Below are positions 52,929 through 62,397 of a DNA stretch of 64,000 nt, one piece after another. Source of the stretch: Algibacter miyuki (GTDB taxonomy: Bacteria; Bacteroidota; Bacteroidia; Flavobacteriales; Flavobacteriaceae). Under the pieces are notes generated by a model. The model was not told where the DNA came from. It did no database searches and saw nothing but the letters and a program-made list of their open reading frames with translations. How positions within the stretch are numbered: the first letter of the stretch is position 1; every line of letters starts with the position of its first letter. The position numbers and the translations under genes are program-made. Location: assembly GCF_030409805.1 (NCBI RefSeq), contig NZ_JAUFQP010000007.1, positions 124,001 through 188,000 on the forward strand, given 5' to 3'.

Positions 52929-54497
52929 CTAAGACATCCAAATATATAAACCAATAACCATAGCTACAACAATAGCACCAACTGGTTTCATATACTTCCA
53001 TTCGGTAATATCTACCTGCTTGGTGTACACTTGTTCGTAATCAGTTTCTCTAGGAATAAAGTGACTTACAGCAAACATAATAATTACGGTTAGTACAAAC
53101 AAAATCCCCATTAAGTGTAAGAAACTAATATCTGGCTTTATAACGTATAAAGTAGTTAAATAGGTGATTACACTAAATAGAATAGCAATATTTGCTGCTT
53201 TCCCAGACACACGTTTAGAAAATACGCCTACAATAATAATAGCTAAAATAGGCACACTATGTGTTCCGTTTAACTGCTGTAAATAAGTAAAAATACCACC
53301 TTCTACACCGTATAATAACGGAGCAATACCTATAGAGAATAAAGCTAACACAATACCGAATGTTTTTCCTGCTTTCACAACCTGTAATTCAGTAGCTTCT
53401 TTATTTATATATTCCTTGTAAAAATCTAATCCAAATAGTGTTACTGAACTATTTAAAGCACTATTGAATGAACTTAAAATAGCTCCAAATAGTACTGCAG
53501 CAAAGAAACCAATATACGCTACAGGCAATACTTTTTTAACCAACATTGGGTATGCTTCATCGGCATTTGCCAAATCGCCATTAAAAATATAATAAGCAAT
53601 AATACCAGGTAAAACCACAATAATAGGCCCTAATATTTTAACAAAAGCAGCTAATAAAAGGCCTTTCTGACCTTCTTTTAAATTCTTTGCACCTAAGGCA
53701 CGTTGAATAATAGCTTGGTTAGTTCCCCAGTAATAGAAATTAACAATAATCATCCCGGTGAAAAGTGTCCAAAAAGGCACATCGGAATCCGGTCCACCAA
53801 TAATATCGAATTTCTCAGGAAGTGCCGTTGTTAAGGTATCTAGCCCCGTGAACACATTACCATCTCCAATATACATTAAACCAAAAATTGGAATTAAAGA
53901 CCCACCTACAATTAAGCCTACAGCATTAATAGAATCGGATACTGCAACAGCTTTTAAGCCTCCAAAAATAGCATAAATACTACCAATAACCCCAATAGAA
54001 ATTACAGTAACCCAAAGTGTAGCTTCAGGCTTCATACCAATCATTTCAGGTATGTCGAACATGGTATTTAACGCCAACGCTCCCGAGTATAAAACAGTAG
54101 GCAGCATAGATATAGCATACCCTAAAAGAAATAAAAGTGAAACAATTGTTTTTGTTGTTTTACCGTAACGATTTTCTAAAAACTGAGGTATAGTTGCAAT
54201 CCCACTTTTTAGATATTTTGGTAATAACACAAATGCGGTAAACACCATAGCAATGGCGGCAAGCACCTCATAAGCCATAATAGGAGCACCGTCTCTAAAG
54301 GAAACACCATTCATTCCTACAATTTGCTCTGTAGATAAATTAGTTAATAATAACGACCCTGCAATTACAGGCCCTGTAAGGCTACGCCCTCCAAGAAAGT
54401 AACCATCGGAAGATGTTTCGTCTGTTTTTCGTGTTGACCACCATGCAATAAGTGCAACTAGCAAAGTAAACCCTGCAAAAGAGATAATACCCATCAT
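52929..54497 (-). CDS. Sodium:solute symporter (SSS family, SGLT-like)
   Basis: A 522-residue inner-membrane symporter with about 13-14 predicted helices. The N-terminus holds GRSLTGPVIAGSLLLTNLSTEQIVGMNG and the glucose/sodium-symporter-like segment YFLGGR. It resembles vSGLT (LeuT fold), which couples sugar uptake to the sodium gradient. The solute here is unknown. No catabolic genes are adjacent to give a clue. The upstream 496 bases hold no gene. Confidence 0.9.
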   Translation of the reverse strand: MMGIISFAGFTLLVALIAWWSTRKTDETSSDGYFLGGRSLTGPVIAGSLLLTNLSTEQIVGMNGVSFRDGAPIMAYEVLAAIAMVFTAFVLLPKYLKSGIATIPQFLENRYGKTTKTIVSLLFLLGYAISMLPTVLYSGALALNTMFDIPEMIGMKPEATLWVTVISIGVIGSIYAIFGGLKAVAVSDSINAVGLIVGGSLIPIFGLMYIGDGNVFTGLDTLTTALPEKFDIIGGPDSDVPFWTLFTGMIIVNFYYWGTNQAIIQRALGAKNLKEGQKGLLLAAFVKILGPIIVVLPGIIAYYIFNGDLANADEAYPMLVKKVLPVAYIGFFAAVLFGAILSSFNSALNSSVTLFGLDFYKEYINKEATELQVVKAGKTFGIVLALFSIGIAPLLYGVEGGIFTYLQQLNGTHSVPILAIIIVGVFSKRVSGKAANIAILFSVITYLTTLYVIKPDISFLHLMGILFVLTVIIMFAVSHFIPRETDYEQVYTKQVDITEWKYMKPVGAIVVAMVIGLYIWMS

Positions 54498-54993
54498 AAT
54501 AAATATAGTTTGGTTTAGTTAATTTTCTGTTTTTTTTTAGTTATTGTATTTATCATTTTATTCAGAATAAAACAAACGGCGCTACAATGTCATAAAAAAT
54601 ATTGGAACATCTGTACTCCTAGTTGTTATTTTTTAATAACTCAACTATAACCTTCACTATATTTATAACTTTTTTACACAGAAAAATTTATTGAATATGC
54701 AACATCTGTATTATGTTAAATTATCAGCTCTAATAAACTTAAATAAAACGAAATGAACACATTACACCAAAAAAAACTGACTTTTTTTAATATTATAGAA
54801 ATAAAAAAACCAACTTATTTCTAAGCTGGCTTTTTCCTTTAAATTTGCGAACAAGGAAGGTTTGAGCTCCCATGCTACGCTGTACTAGATTTTCTAGCCT
54901 AGTACACATAAAAATGAACAACGTTGAAATCATTCATTTCCAATCACCTCTATCTTTAATTCTTTTTTACAGAATATTTATTTTTTATCGCAT
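54498..54993. other. Intergenic region without a gene
   Basis: This 496-base, very AT-rich gap separates the symporter from the OmpA-family gene. It holds a terminator at 54806-54835 and a small palindrome at 54881-54906 (TGTACTAG...CTAGTACA) near a GC-richer patch. I see no convincing reading frame, RNA or promoter match. Confidence 0.5.
54806..54835 (-). terminator. Terminator of the surface-export operon
   Basis: On the minus strand AAAAGCCAGCTTA pairs with TAAGTTGGTTTT (one G-T pair and one bulge), followed by more T. It lies about 158 bases after the OmpA-family stop. Confidence 0.7.
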
Positions 54994-56940
54994 TTATTTC
55001 ACGATTATAAATTCACTACGTCTGTTAGCTTGATGTTCTGCTTTTGTACATGGTACGCCGTTTGAACATTTATTAACCAATTGCGTTTCGCCATAACCTC
55101 GTGAACTTAATCGGTTGCGGTCAATTCCACTAGCTATGATATAATCCATAGTCGATTTTGCGCGGTTGTTAGATAGCACCATGTTATATTGATCACTAGC
55201 ACGACTATCCGTATGAGAACGTATATCGATCTTTAATTGTGGATACAACTTCATCGCTTCTACAACTTTCTGAAGCTCTACTCCCGCATCTGGACGGATG
55301 TTATACTTGTCTAAATCAAAATAAATTATAGGTATATTTAGCGCATCTGATAAATCCGTTCCTGGAGTCAGCCTCATTTTAGGAACTAATTGGAAGTCAA
55401 TTTTTTGTTTCTCCAAACCGGATTCAGATCGTTTATCATCAGAGTCATAACCTGTTTTTGATACCAAAATAGTGTACACATCATAACGTGCTGTTTCTAC
55501 ATGGTAATATCCGTCTTGGTCTGTTTCTAATTCTGCATAAACTTCTCCTGCTTCGTTGGTTAATTTTACATGGGCTCCTGCTATAGGCTCACCCGTGTGT
55601 TTATCGGTAACAACACCTTCTATCTCGGCTTTAAACAAATCTTTTATCGGTGCGTTTTCTATAAACGTGTAGATGTTATCATACACAAAAGTGCCAGGTA
55701 CTTCTGCTCTATTAGAGCTTATAAATCCATATTTTTCGTTAATTCCAAAAGCAAAATCATCCGCATAACTGTTAATTGGTGTTCCTACATTTAACAGGTT
55801 ATCAAAGGTGTCATCGGCTTTTATTTTTATGTAAAAGACATCTAATCCGCCTAAACCAAAATGTCCGTCTGATGAAAAGTAAAAACTATTGTCCTGATCG
55901 ACAAAAGGAAAGGTTTCTTTACCAGGGGTATTGATTTTTGAACCTAAATTCTCAGGGGCTTCTAATGTTAAATCTTCATTGATTTTTACACGGTATAAAT
56001 CTGATTCTCCATATCCGCCGGGACGGTCTGAAGCAAAATACAGTGTTTTTTCATCCGGACTCAACGCCGGGTGTGCTGAGGAATAATGATCACTATTGAA
56101 GTCTAACTCCTCTGGTGTAGACCATTTACCGTCTTCTTTTTGTGTTCTGTAAATTTTTAGGTTTTTATCGTCTTTACGTTTTTTACTCGTATTGTTACTT
56201 CGCGTAAAATACATCGTATTTAAATCTTTCGTATAAACCGCTGAGGATTCGTGATAAGTACTGTTTAATTTGCCTTTAAGCTTGCGTTCTTTTCCTGTGA
56301 TTTGATTCGTAGAATCTAAATCTACAGCGTATAGCGATAAATAACTTAATCCATCCCAACCACTCTTACGGTTGATAAAATTATCGCTCTCAATGGCTGT
56401 TGATGCAAAAATAAGTTGGTCTTCTATTTTGGTATGTCCAAAGCTTATTTTATCTAAATTATAAAGCCCGTGTACGGTATCTAAGCTATAACGCCCTGAA
56501 TTGGCTTCTATAATAGAGGCGTAATCTATTGCTGATCGTAACTCAACAGTATCTCCTACTTTGGTTCGATAAGCATCATAATAGTCTTTCGCTTTTCGAC
56601 TCTTTCCTATCGCTTTAAGCGCTTGAGAGTAACGTAACTTTGAAACGTTTTGCACTGGTGATGGTACCAAATCAAATAAGCGCGCGTACCATTTTGAGGC
56701 TTCATCATATTGCGCATTAAAATAATAACTTTCGGCTAGCTTGGTAAAAAGTTCTTCGGATTCGAAGCCTTTATCTGCAACACTTAAGTAGATTTTTTGG
56801 GCATTGATATAATCTAACCCCTCAAACTCTTTAGAGGCTTTTTCTAATTGACGTTCTTGGCCATACAACGTACTGAATCCTGATAAGAAAATCAATAAAA
56901 GCAGTAGAACCAATGGTTGTAATTGTGTAATTTTTTTCAT
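54994..56940 (-). CDS. OmpA-family peptidoglycan-binding protein with TPR, PD40 and CarboxypepD domains
   Basis: A 648-residue protein with a signal peptide ending near LYGQ (residue 28). The order is TPR-like helices (about 30-140), PD40/WD-like blades (about 240-400; HPALSPDEKTLYFASDRPGG), a CarboxypepD_reg domain (about 445-520; EGVVTDKHTGEPIAGAHVKL) and an OmpA domain (about 540-648; IYFDLDKYNIRPDA, SHTDSRAS). OmpA binds peptidoglycan. This layout is found in T9SS-linked proteins such as PorE and in genes next to PorP/SprF. It is the last gene of the surface-export cluster. Confidence 0.92.
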   Translation of the reverse strand: MKKITQLQPLVLLLLLIFLSGFSTLYGQERQLEKASKEFEGLDYINAQKIYLSVADKGFESEELFTKLAESYYFNAQYDEASKWYARLFDLVPSPVQNVSKLRYSQALKAIGKSRKAKDYYDAYRTKVGDTVELRSAIDYASIIEANSGRYSLDTVHGLYNLDKISFGHTKIEDQLIFASTAIESDNFINRKSGWDGLSYLSLYAVDLDSTNQITGKERKLKGKLNSTYHESSAVYTKDLNTMYFTRSNNTSKKRKDDKNLKIYRTQKEDGKWSTPEELDFNSDHYSSAHPALSPDEKTLYFASDRPGGYGESDLYRVKINEDLTLEAPENLGSKINTPGKETFPFVDQDNSFYFSSDGHFGLGGLDVFYIKIKADDTFDNLLNVGTPINSYADDFAFGINEKYGFISSNRAEVPGTFVYDNIYTFIENAPIKDLFKAEIEGVVTDKHTGEPIAGAHVKLTNEAGEVYAELETDQDGYYHVETARYDVYTILVSKTGYDSDDKRSESGLEKQKIDFQLVPKMRLTPGTDLSDALNIPIIYFDLDKYNIRPDAGVELQKVVEAMKLYPQLKIDIRSHTDSRASDQYNMVLSNNRAKSTMDYIIASGIDRNRLSSRGYGETQLVNKCSNGVPCTKAEHQANRRSEFIIVK

Positions 56941-56958
56941 TAAGGTCGTGTTTTAGAA

Positions 56959-57888
56959 TTAGAAGAAACGTGGGTTGACTTTACCTCTGAAACGGGTACC
57001 TAATTCAAATCGTAAAAATATCTCGTGTGAACCGCTGTTATAACGGGACAAGTCTGTCGTTTCATAATCATAGGCGTAACCTATCATTAAGTTATCACTG
57101 AGTTGAAAGCCAGCCATACCACTTACGGCGGCATCTAATCGGTAGGCTAATCCTAAGATTAAACCGTTATTGATAAGCGCATTTGCAGATAAATCAACCG
57201 CTAATGGAGCGCCTGATACCGCCTTCACTAACACAGCCGGTTTTAATTTTAAACTTTCGTTTAAATCAAACACATAACCACCGATAAAGTAGGCGTGTAG
57301 TTTTTCCGTAGCTGTAGAGACTTGAACCTCGTCGTAGTGTTCTGTTTCTAATAAGTTTGGGGTTGATAATCCCATATACCAACGATCGCTATGTAAATAT
57401 AAACCAAGGCCTGCTACTGGTGATGATGAGTTTTTGCGCGATAAATCATAGTCGTTTGGATTGTATATCGTTAGTTTATTGGGGTCTAAATCAAATATCG
57501 AAAGTCCTGCTTTGATTCCAAAGGATAGATTTAAAGCCTCGGAAACTGGTATCGTATATGAAAAATCCGCCGTTACTAAACTCTCTGAGGAAGGTCCTAA
57601 CTTATCGCTCGTAAAGCTGAAACCTAAGCCTACTCCTTGAATACCTATAGGCGAGTTTAAAGAAAAATTAAGGGTTTCTGGTGCGCCTTCTAAACCTACC
57701 CATTGGTTTCGGTAAAGTCCTGTCATACTCAAAGATCCGCGGGTTCCTGCGTATGCCGGGTTTACTGTTACGGTATTATACATATACTGCGTGTATTGTG
57801 AGTCTTGCTGAGCTTCTAAAGGCTCAAAACCCACCAATACCCCTGTAAAAAGTATAAAAACAACTATTTTATAAATATGGTTATGCAT
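56959..57888 (-). CDS. PorP/SprF family type IX secretion system membrane protein (cargo-linked)
   Basis: A 309-residue outer-membrane beta-barrel protein. The signal peptide is cut near LEAQ, and the mature start QDSQYTQYMYNTVTVNPAYAG is a textbook PorP/SprF opening. It lies 18 bases upstream of the OmpA gene and 22 bases downstream of a T9SS type B substrate, the usual order for SprF-like partners that help export or display type B cargo. Confidence 0.93.
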   Translation of the reverse strand: MHNHIYKIVVFILFTGVLVGFEPLEAQQDSQYTQYMYNTVTVNPAYAGTRGSLSMTGLYRNQWVGLEGAPETLNFSLNSPIGIQGVGLGFSFTSDKLGPSSESLVTADFSYTIPVSEALNLSFGIKAGLSIFDLDPNKLTIYNPNDYDLSRKNSSSPVAGLGLYLHSDRWYMGLSTPNLLETEHYDEVQVSTATEKLHAYFIGGYVFDLNESLKLKPAVLVKAVSGAPLAVDLSANALINNGLILGLAYRLDAAVSGMAGFQLSDNLMIGYAYDYETTDLSRYNSGSHEIFLRFELGTRFRGKVNPRFF

Positions 57889-57910
57889 TGAATTTTGTTT
57901 TTGTTTTAAA

Positions 57911-59146
57911 TTAGTTTCCGCTCAGGTATAAATAGCCCGCTTTTTTAAAATGTTCAACCTTTGAACTACCATCATATTCGAACTCTAAAATGTAATAGTA
58001 CGTTCCTGAGGGAAGTTGGTTAGAGCCGTTTACGGTTAATCGGCCGTTGGAAAAGCCATTAAATACATCGCCATCTACACCATAATTATCTGATTGATAA
58101 ACCTGAACACCCCAACGGTTAAAGACTTGGACATGAATATTTCGCGCACAGTCCGAATTTCCTGTATCGATAAAAAAGAAATCGTTTACGCCGTCACCAT
58201 TTGGAGTCACCCCATTATAAATAGTAAGTCCACAGGCTAAAACTTCCCCAACCTCTATCATTCCAAAGGTAAATACCCCATAACCACTTACAGCGGTGGT
58301 TACGGTTTGGTTATCCATATCGATAACACCGCCTTCATTCACCCACATATTGGTTGGTTCATCCCAACGCACAATCGTCAGAGCCTCTTCTGCTGCTGCT
58401 GCTATAAAGTTTGCGGGTGTGGTTACATCACGCCATGATAATGTAATCAGTACATCATCCGTATTGGTCGATTCTTTTTCTATGGTCCAATATTCTTGAT
58501 CATCAATAGCTTCTAAAGCGCCTGCGCGTAAATCGTGAGGGTAAAGTGGGTTTGAGTTTTCGTAAAAGAACTTTGATTTATAAAGACTTTCTGATTCCGA
58601 ATTTGAGGTTCCTGCTAAACGGTAGTAACCACCATCTCCGATGGGATAAGTGAAACTATTTAATCCCGTTTTATGAACACCTCCATCAACATGGCTCAAA
58701 TCTGAAGTGTTGATGTGTCCTCCGGTTGCTGAAAAATTGATACTTCCTCCAAAATTATCATTGTCCACAACGCCTTGATAGAAGTCTGAGATACCACTGA
58801 TATCTAAAGCTCCTAGAAGTTCAAAAGGCGCTGACACACTATTATTATCAAATAAGACGTCGTACAGGTAACTCACCTGTGAGCCGCTAAGCTCTTGGGG
58901 GGAAGCGCCTATAAAACGCGTTAAGCCTGTGGTACCGTAGAAATCTACAATACCTTCATTATTAAAATGACTGTAGATATAAGCGTCGCCATCGTTATAA
59001 AACGTACCGCTTGTTTGGTTGTCAAAACGTTTTACCGTTGAAAATACAGTCCCCTCACTAACGGTTAAAACTCCCGTGTTGCTTGTTTGAGATACCATAC
59101 TTACTGTAAAAAGAAGTAAAGTAATATGTAGTAATGTTTTTTTCAT
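57911..59146 (-). CDS. T9SS type B sorting-domain surface protein
   Basis: A 411-residue secreted protein with a signal peptide ending near MVSQ (residue 20). The C-terminal ~100 residues are the type B (CHU_C/gliding-motility-type) sorting domain: ITPNGDGVND-like TPNGDGVNDFFFIDTG, then VQVFNRWGVQVYQSDNYG and LPSGTYYYILEF. The middle is beta-rich with no catalytic motif. Such domains target the protein through the T9SS to the surface, often with a SprF-like helper. It is followed by such a helper. Confidence 0.9.
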   Translation of the reverse strand: MKKTLLHITLLLFTVSMVSQTSNTGVLTVSEGTVFSTVKRFDNQTSGTFYNDGDAYIYSHFNNEGIVDFYGTTGLTRFIGASPQELSGSQVSYLYDVLFDNNSVSAPFELLGALDISGISDFYQGVVDNDNFGGSINFSATGGHINTSDLSHVDGGVHKTGLNSFTYPIGDGGYYRLAGTSNSESESLYKSKFFYENSNPLYPHDLRAGALEAIDDQEYWTIEKESTNTDDVLITLSWRDVTTPANFIAAAAEEALTIVRWDEPTNMWVNEGGVIDMDNQTVTTAVSGYGVFTFGMIEVGEVLACGLTIYNGVTPNGDGVNDFFFIDTGNSDCARNIHVQVFNRWGVQVYQSDNYGVDGDVFNGFSNGRLTVNGSNQLPSGTYYYILEFEYDGSSKVEHFKKAGYLYLSGN

Positions 59147-59174
59147 TGTTATGTTTTAAATTATCTTTTTCCTA

Positions 59175-59972
59175 TTACTCAAAAAACTTATAAAAGTTAA
59201 CCGTAAGCCCAGCTTGATTTGTTCTTGTTTCAACATTGGTTGTACGTCCTGTCCCATGCTTAAGTAACAGCTTTACCGTTTGGGGTGTATCAATTTTAAA
59301 AACAAATGAGAAAATATAGCCTTGAACACTATAAATCCCTTTACCTGAAATTATAGTTGACGTTTTTAAATCTGTTAGCAGCCCATTCGAAGCATTCACA
59401 ATTGCAGCTTCCATAACATAGAGATGACTAGTCCCTACCAAGTAATTAGAATTAGGGGCGGTAGGAGAAATACAATCTACAGAAACATCGACCTTATACG
59501 TACCTGCCGGAAGTGAAATATTTTCTCCTGTTGGGTTTGCTATTCCCATGGTATTGATATATTTGGTTTCATTGGCTGCACTGAAACTAATATAATTATT
59601 AGCTGTGCCAGATGGTATTAACCTTTTAGACTCATCATTAGAACTTGTATATACTCCTGCAATTTGCAAATTTAAAATCTGATCTATTTCATTGTTTACA
59701 ATAAACCGGTTCCAAGACGCGCCATCCCAATAGTATATACCACGTATAAACATACCACCTGTATTAAAAATAAGAGCACCTTCCTGCGGATTAGCAACAG
59801 GCGTTATGGCACTATTTAAATCGGTTAAAACATAAGAAGGCAAAAGCATTCCTTTATCATCACTATAGATCTCTAATTCTGCTGAAGGATCTGGTGTATT
59901 TGTATTAATACCCACCTGTGCATAGCTATTAAAAGCTAAAAAAGCGCATAGTATTGTTAATAAACTTCTCAT
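59175..59972 (-). CDS. Small secreted surface protein (paralog 1 of the cluster)
   Basis: A 265-residue protein with a signal peptide ending at SYAQ. The mature start VGINTNTPDPSAELEIYSDD then KGMLLPSYVLTDLNSAITP, an EGALIFNTGG strand and IYYWDGASWNRF are found in many Flavobacteriaceae secreted proteins. The rest is a beta-sandwich with a Gly-rich tail. No sorting domain is seen, so whether it is exported by T9SS or stays in the periplasm is unknown. It overlaps the next paralog by 4 bases. Confidence 0.75.
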   Translation of the reverse strand: MRSLLTILCAFLAFNSYAQVGINTNTPDPSAELEIYSDDKGMLLPSYVLTDLNSAITPVANPQEGALIFNTGGMFIRGIYYWDGASWNRFIVNNEIDQILNLQIAGVYTSSNDESKRLIPSGTANNYISFSAANETKYINTMGIANPTGENISLPAGTYKVDVSVDCISPTAPNSNYLVGTSHLYVMEAAIVNASNGLLTDLKTSTIISGKGIYSVQGYIFSFVFKIDTPQTVKLLLKHGTGRTTNVETRTNQAGLTVNFYKFFE

Positions 59973-60754
59973 TTTAATAAAGATTTTTCAGTTTGAATAA
60001 AGGCATCATTAATACTTATAGCCCCCGTATAAGTTCCTCCTGTGCGACGCGCTAATTGAAAACTAACCGTTTCTGGAGAGGTCAGTGTAAAGGCAAACGT
60101 AAAGGATACTATATGAGATTTACTCCCTGATGTATTAGAACTTGAGTTACTATCAACAACACCACCTATTGCACTACTCCCATTAAATAGTTGGGCGGAG
60201 TAAAAATGAACGTGTGTTCTTCCGTTAACATTTCCAATGCTACCTGTGTTGGTTTCTGATGTTGTAATATTTAACTCCACATTTACAACATATTGTCCTT
60301 CTTGCAGGGTCATATTATTTCCAGATATTGCAATGAATCCTCCTGTATTATTAAACAATTGAGTAAACCCCGAAATAGTAGTAAAAGATGGCGCGGTTGG
60401 CAAAGTTAAAGTTGAAGTCGTTGTTTTATTAAAGACCGCATTTGATACTGAATTTTCTCTACTTGCGATTAAACTCCAAACACCATCTATAAAAATATAA
60501 TAACCAGGCAATTGCGCATTACCACTATTATAAACAACTAAGCCTTCGGCTGGATTTAGAATAGGGTCTGTAATATTATCAAGTGCCTTCAACTCAACTC
60601 TTGGTGGAAGAAAAAATTTCCCATCAGGATTATTAGACATATCTAAAACAGCAGAAGCATGACCATTAACAAAGTTTGTTATCGTTTGAGCATTTGCAGT
60701 CATTACAACAAAAGAAACACTCAATATTAGCATTATTTTTATTTGAGTTTTCAT
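59969..60754 (-). CDS. Small secreted surface protein (paralog 2 of the cluster)
   Basis: A 261-residue paralog of the gene at 59175. The signal peptide ends near ANAQ. The same landmarks recur: DMSNNPDGKFFLPPRVELKA, NPAEGLVVYNSG and GYYIFIDGVWSL. A beta-rich C-terminal part follows. It overlaps both neighbours by 1 to 4 bases, so the three are translated as one coupled unit. Function unknown. Confidence 0.75.
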   Translation of the reverse strand: MKTQIKIMLILSVSFVVMTANAQTITNFVNGHASAVLDMSNNPDGKFFLPPRVELKALDNITDPILNPAEGLVVYNSGNAQLPGYYIFIDGVWSLIASRENSVSNAVFNKTTTSTLTLPTAPSFTTISGFTQLFNNTGGFIAISGNNMTLQEGQYVVNVELNITTSETNTGSIGNVNGRTHVHFYSAQLFNGSSAIGGVVDSNSSSNTSGSKSHIVSFTFAFTLTSPETVSFQLARRTGGTYTGAISINDAFIQTEKSLLK

Positions 60755-61620
60755 TATTTTAATTTCGTTAATTTATAATATGAACCATCTGAAATAATCG
60801 TTACTCGATCGCGATGTGTAGAACCCAACCTTCTTCCTAAATATGTATAAATATCAAAAGAAGTTATTTCATCTCCTCTTTCTAGACTTGTTATAAAGGT
60901 TACCCGATGTGTATTATTTAAAGGAGATACCACCGAACGTTCCACACGGTTCAATATATATCCTGATGTGCCACCTTCAGTAGTGTACGGAACATAAAAA
61001 TCCATATAATACCCCATATTATAAAGACCTCCACCGATTGACTCCCCTCTACCTGAATCTGGTGCTGGAGCCGAAATTAAAAGCGAAGCCTCTAACGTGT
61101 AAATACCAGTACCTACATTTATCACGTTCAAGTTAGCCTCATCTAAACTTACCGATAATTGATCCATATTTCCAGAGTTGAGAATAGTATAGTTAGTGTT
61201 TACTGAACCAATAATTTCATCATCTCCAGCATCTGCATTGTTTAATACAGACATATTATTACCAGACAACCCTATCACTGCCGTTTTGGGCGTTTCTTTA
61301 AAAAACAGTTGCTTATCCCAAGCACCATTACCTGAGTTAGTTTGAGCATTCCAATACACCAATGATTTTCTAATGGTTGCACTGTTATTAAATACTATTA
61401 AACCATCTTTAGGCGTTACACTAATTGGTGCTTTATTGGATAAATCGTTAACTGGCACACGTGGTGTAAGCAACCCTTTATCGGTAGATTCTATCTCCAA
61501 TACAGCATGATCATCAGGGGTTAAAGTGCCAATCCCTACTTGAGAAAACAAGCATGTAGGAGAACACACTAATATTATGTAAAGTATAAATTTCATTTTT
61601 TGTTTTTTATTCATATTCAA
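60754..61620 (-). CDS. Small secreted surface protein (paralog 3 of the cluster)
   Basis: A 288-residue paralog with landmarks QVGIGTLTPDDHAVLEIEST, DKGLLTPRVPVNDLSNK, KDGLIVFNNSA and VYWNAQ. The signal peptide ends near LFSQ. It shares the export-type N-terminus with paralogs 1 and 2 but diverges after residue 110. The cluster of three looks like tandem duplication with divergence. Function unknown. Confidence 0.75.
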   Translation of the reverse strand: MNMNKKQKMKFILYIILVCSPTCLFSQVGIGTLTPDDHAVLEIESTDKGLLTPRVPVNDLSNKAPISVTPKDGLIVFNNSATIRKSLVYWNAQTNSGNGAWDKQLFFKETPKTAVIGLSGNNMSVLNNADAGDDEIIGSVNTNYTILNSGNMDQLSVSLDEANLNVINVGTGIYTLEASLLISAPAPDSGRGESIGGGLYNMGYYMDFYVPYTTEGGTSGYILNRVERSVVSPLNNTHRVTFITSLERGDEITSFDIYTYLGRRLGSTHRDRVTIISDGSYYKLTKLK

Positions 61621-61662
61621 GCTAAAACCTTTATTCTTAAAATAGTTTCGGTTAAATATTTA

Positions 61663-62334
61663 TTATATTTTTTGAACCGTTACATTAGATACATTTCCAG
61701 AACCGGTAGAACCACTCTCTGTTGCTAATAAACCACCGTTTCTATTTGGAGCTGCTATAAATCTAATTTGATACCCTACACTAGGTACCACAATCATAGT
61801 AGTATAACTAAGCAACTCCCCTATAGTAGAACCCGTATCAATTGCTGCATATCGGCTACCTCTTCCTAAATATGGTCCATCTGGCACAGGGCGAATCCCT
61901 AATAATAATTGGGTTTGATCAGTAACGTTAACAAAACTCCCTTGTAAGGTTATTAAATAATTCCCTACTTGATTAAATGTTAAAACACCTGTTGTAGTAT
62001 CATAAGAATAAATTGGAGATGTAGTTAAAGGCGCAGAAAATATCATAGTAGATATCGTTGACTTAACTAAGCTCTGATTAGCCGCTAACCTCGCATGGAA
62101 TAAAGTATATGCTCCGTGATCTAATGTTCTTAAAACGCCGTCTGCATCAGCAACTACCATTCTGTCTTGTCCTCCTATTCCTATATTTGTATTAATATCT
62201 CTTACCCTTACATTCCCTTCACCTACATCTAAAGATTCTGTTGGAGTATTTGTATTTATACCCGTTGTTTGCGCAATTACAGTAGTTTTAAATATAACAA
62301 GGAATAAGCCTAGTATAAAAATATTTTTTTTCAT
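61663..62334 (-). CDS. Small secreted beta-rich protein
   Basis: A 223-residue protein. The signal peptide ends near VIAQ. Residues 22-55 (TGINTNTPTESLDVGEGNVR) are the same export-type opening. Residues about 75-215 form beta strands with VLTFNQVGNYLITLQGSFV and a Gly/Ser end, recalling C1q/TNF-like jelly-roll domains, though I would not assign the family. It lies between the giant repeat protein and the paralog trio and may be a small partner of the former. Confidence 0.7.
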   Translation of the reverse strand: MKKNIFILGLFLVIFKTTVIAQTTGINTNTPTESLDVGEGNVRVRDINTNIGIGGQDRMVVADADGVLRTLDHGAYTLFHARLAANQSLVKSTISTMIFSAPLTTSPIYSYDTTTGVLTFNQVGNYLITLQGSFVNVTDQTQLLLGIRPVPDGPYLGRGSRYAAIDTGSTIGELLSYTTMIVVPSVGYQIRFIAAPNRNGGLLATESGSTGSGNVSNVTVQKI

Positions 62335-62351
62335 AAATAATTTTTTTGGTT

Positions 62352-62384
62352 ATAAAAAGCTACTGACTTTCAGTAGCTTTTTAT
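62352..62384 (-). terminator. Terminator after the giant repeat protein
   Basis: A 14-base near-perfect stem, ATAAAAAGCTACTG with CAGTAGCTTTTTAT, has a 5-base loop. It lies 14 bases after the stop codon at 62398. Confidence 0.85.
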
Positions 62385-62397
62385 ATTTAATAAATTA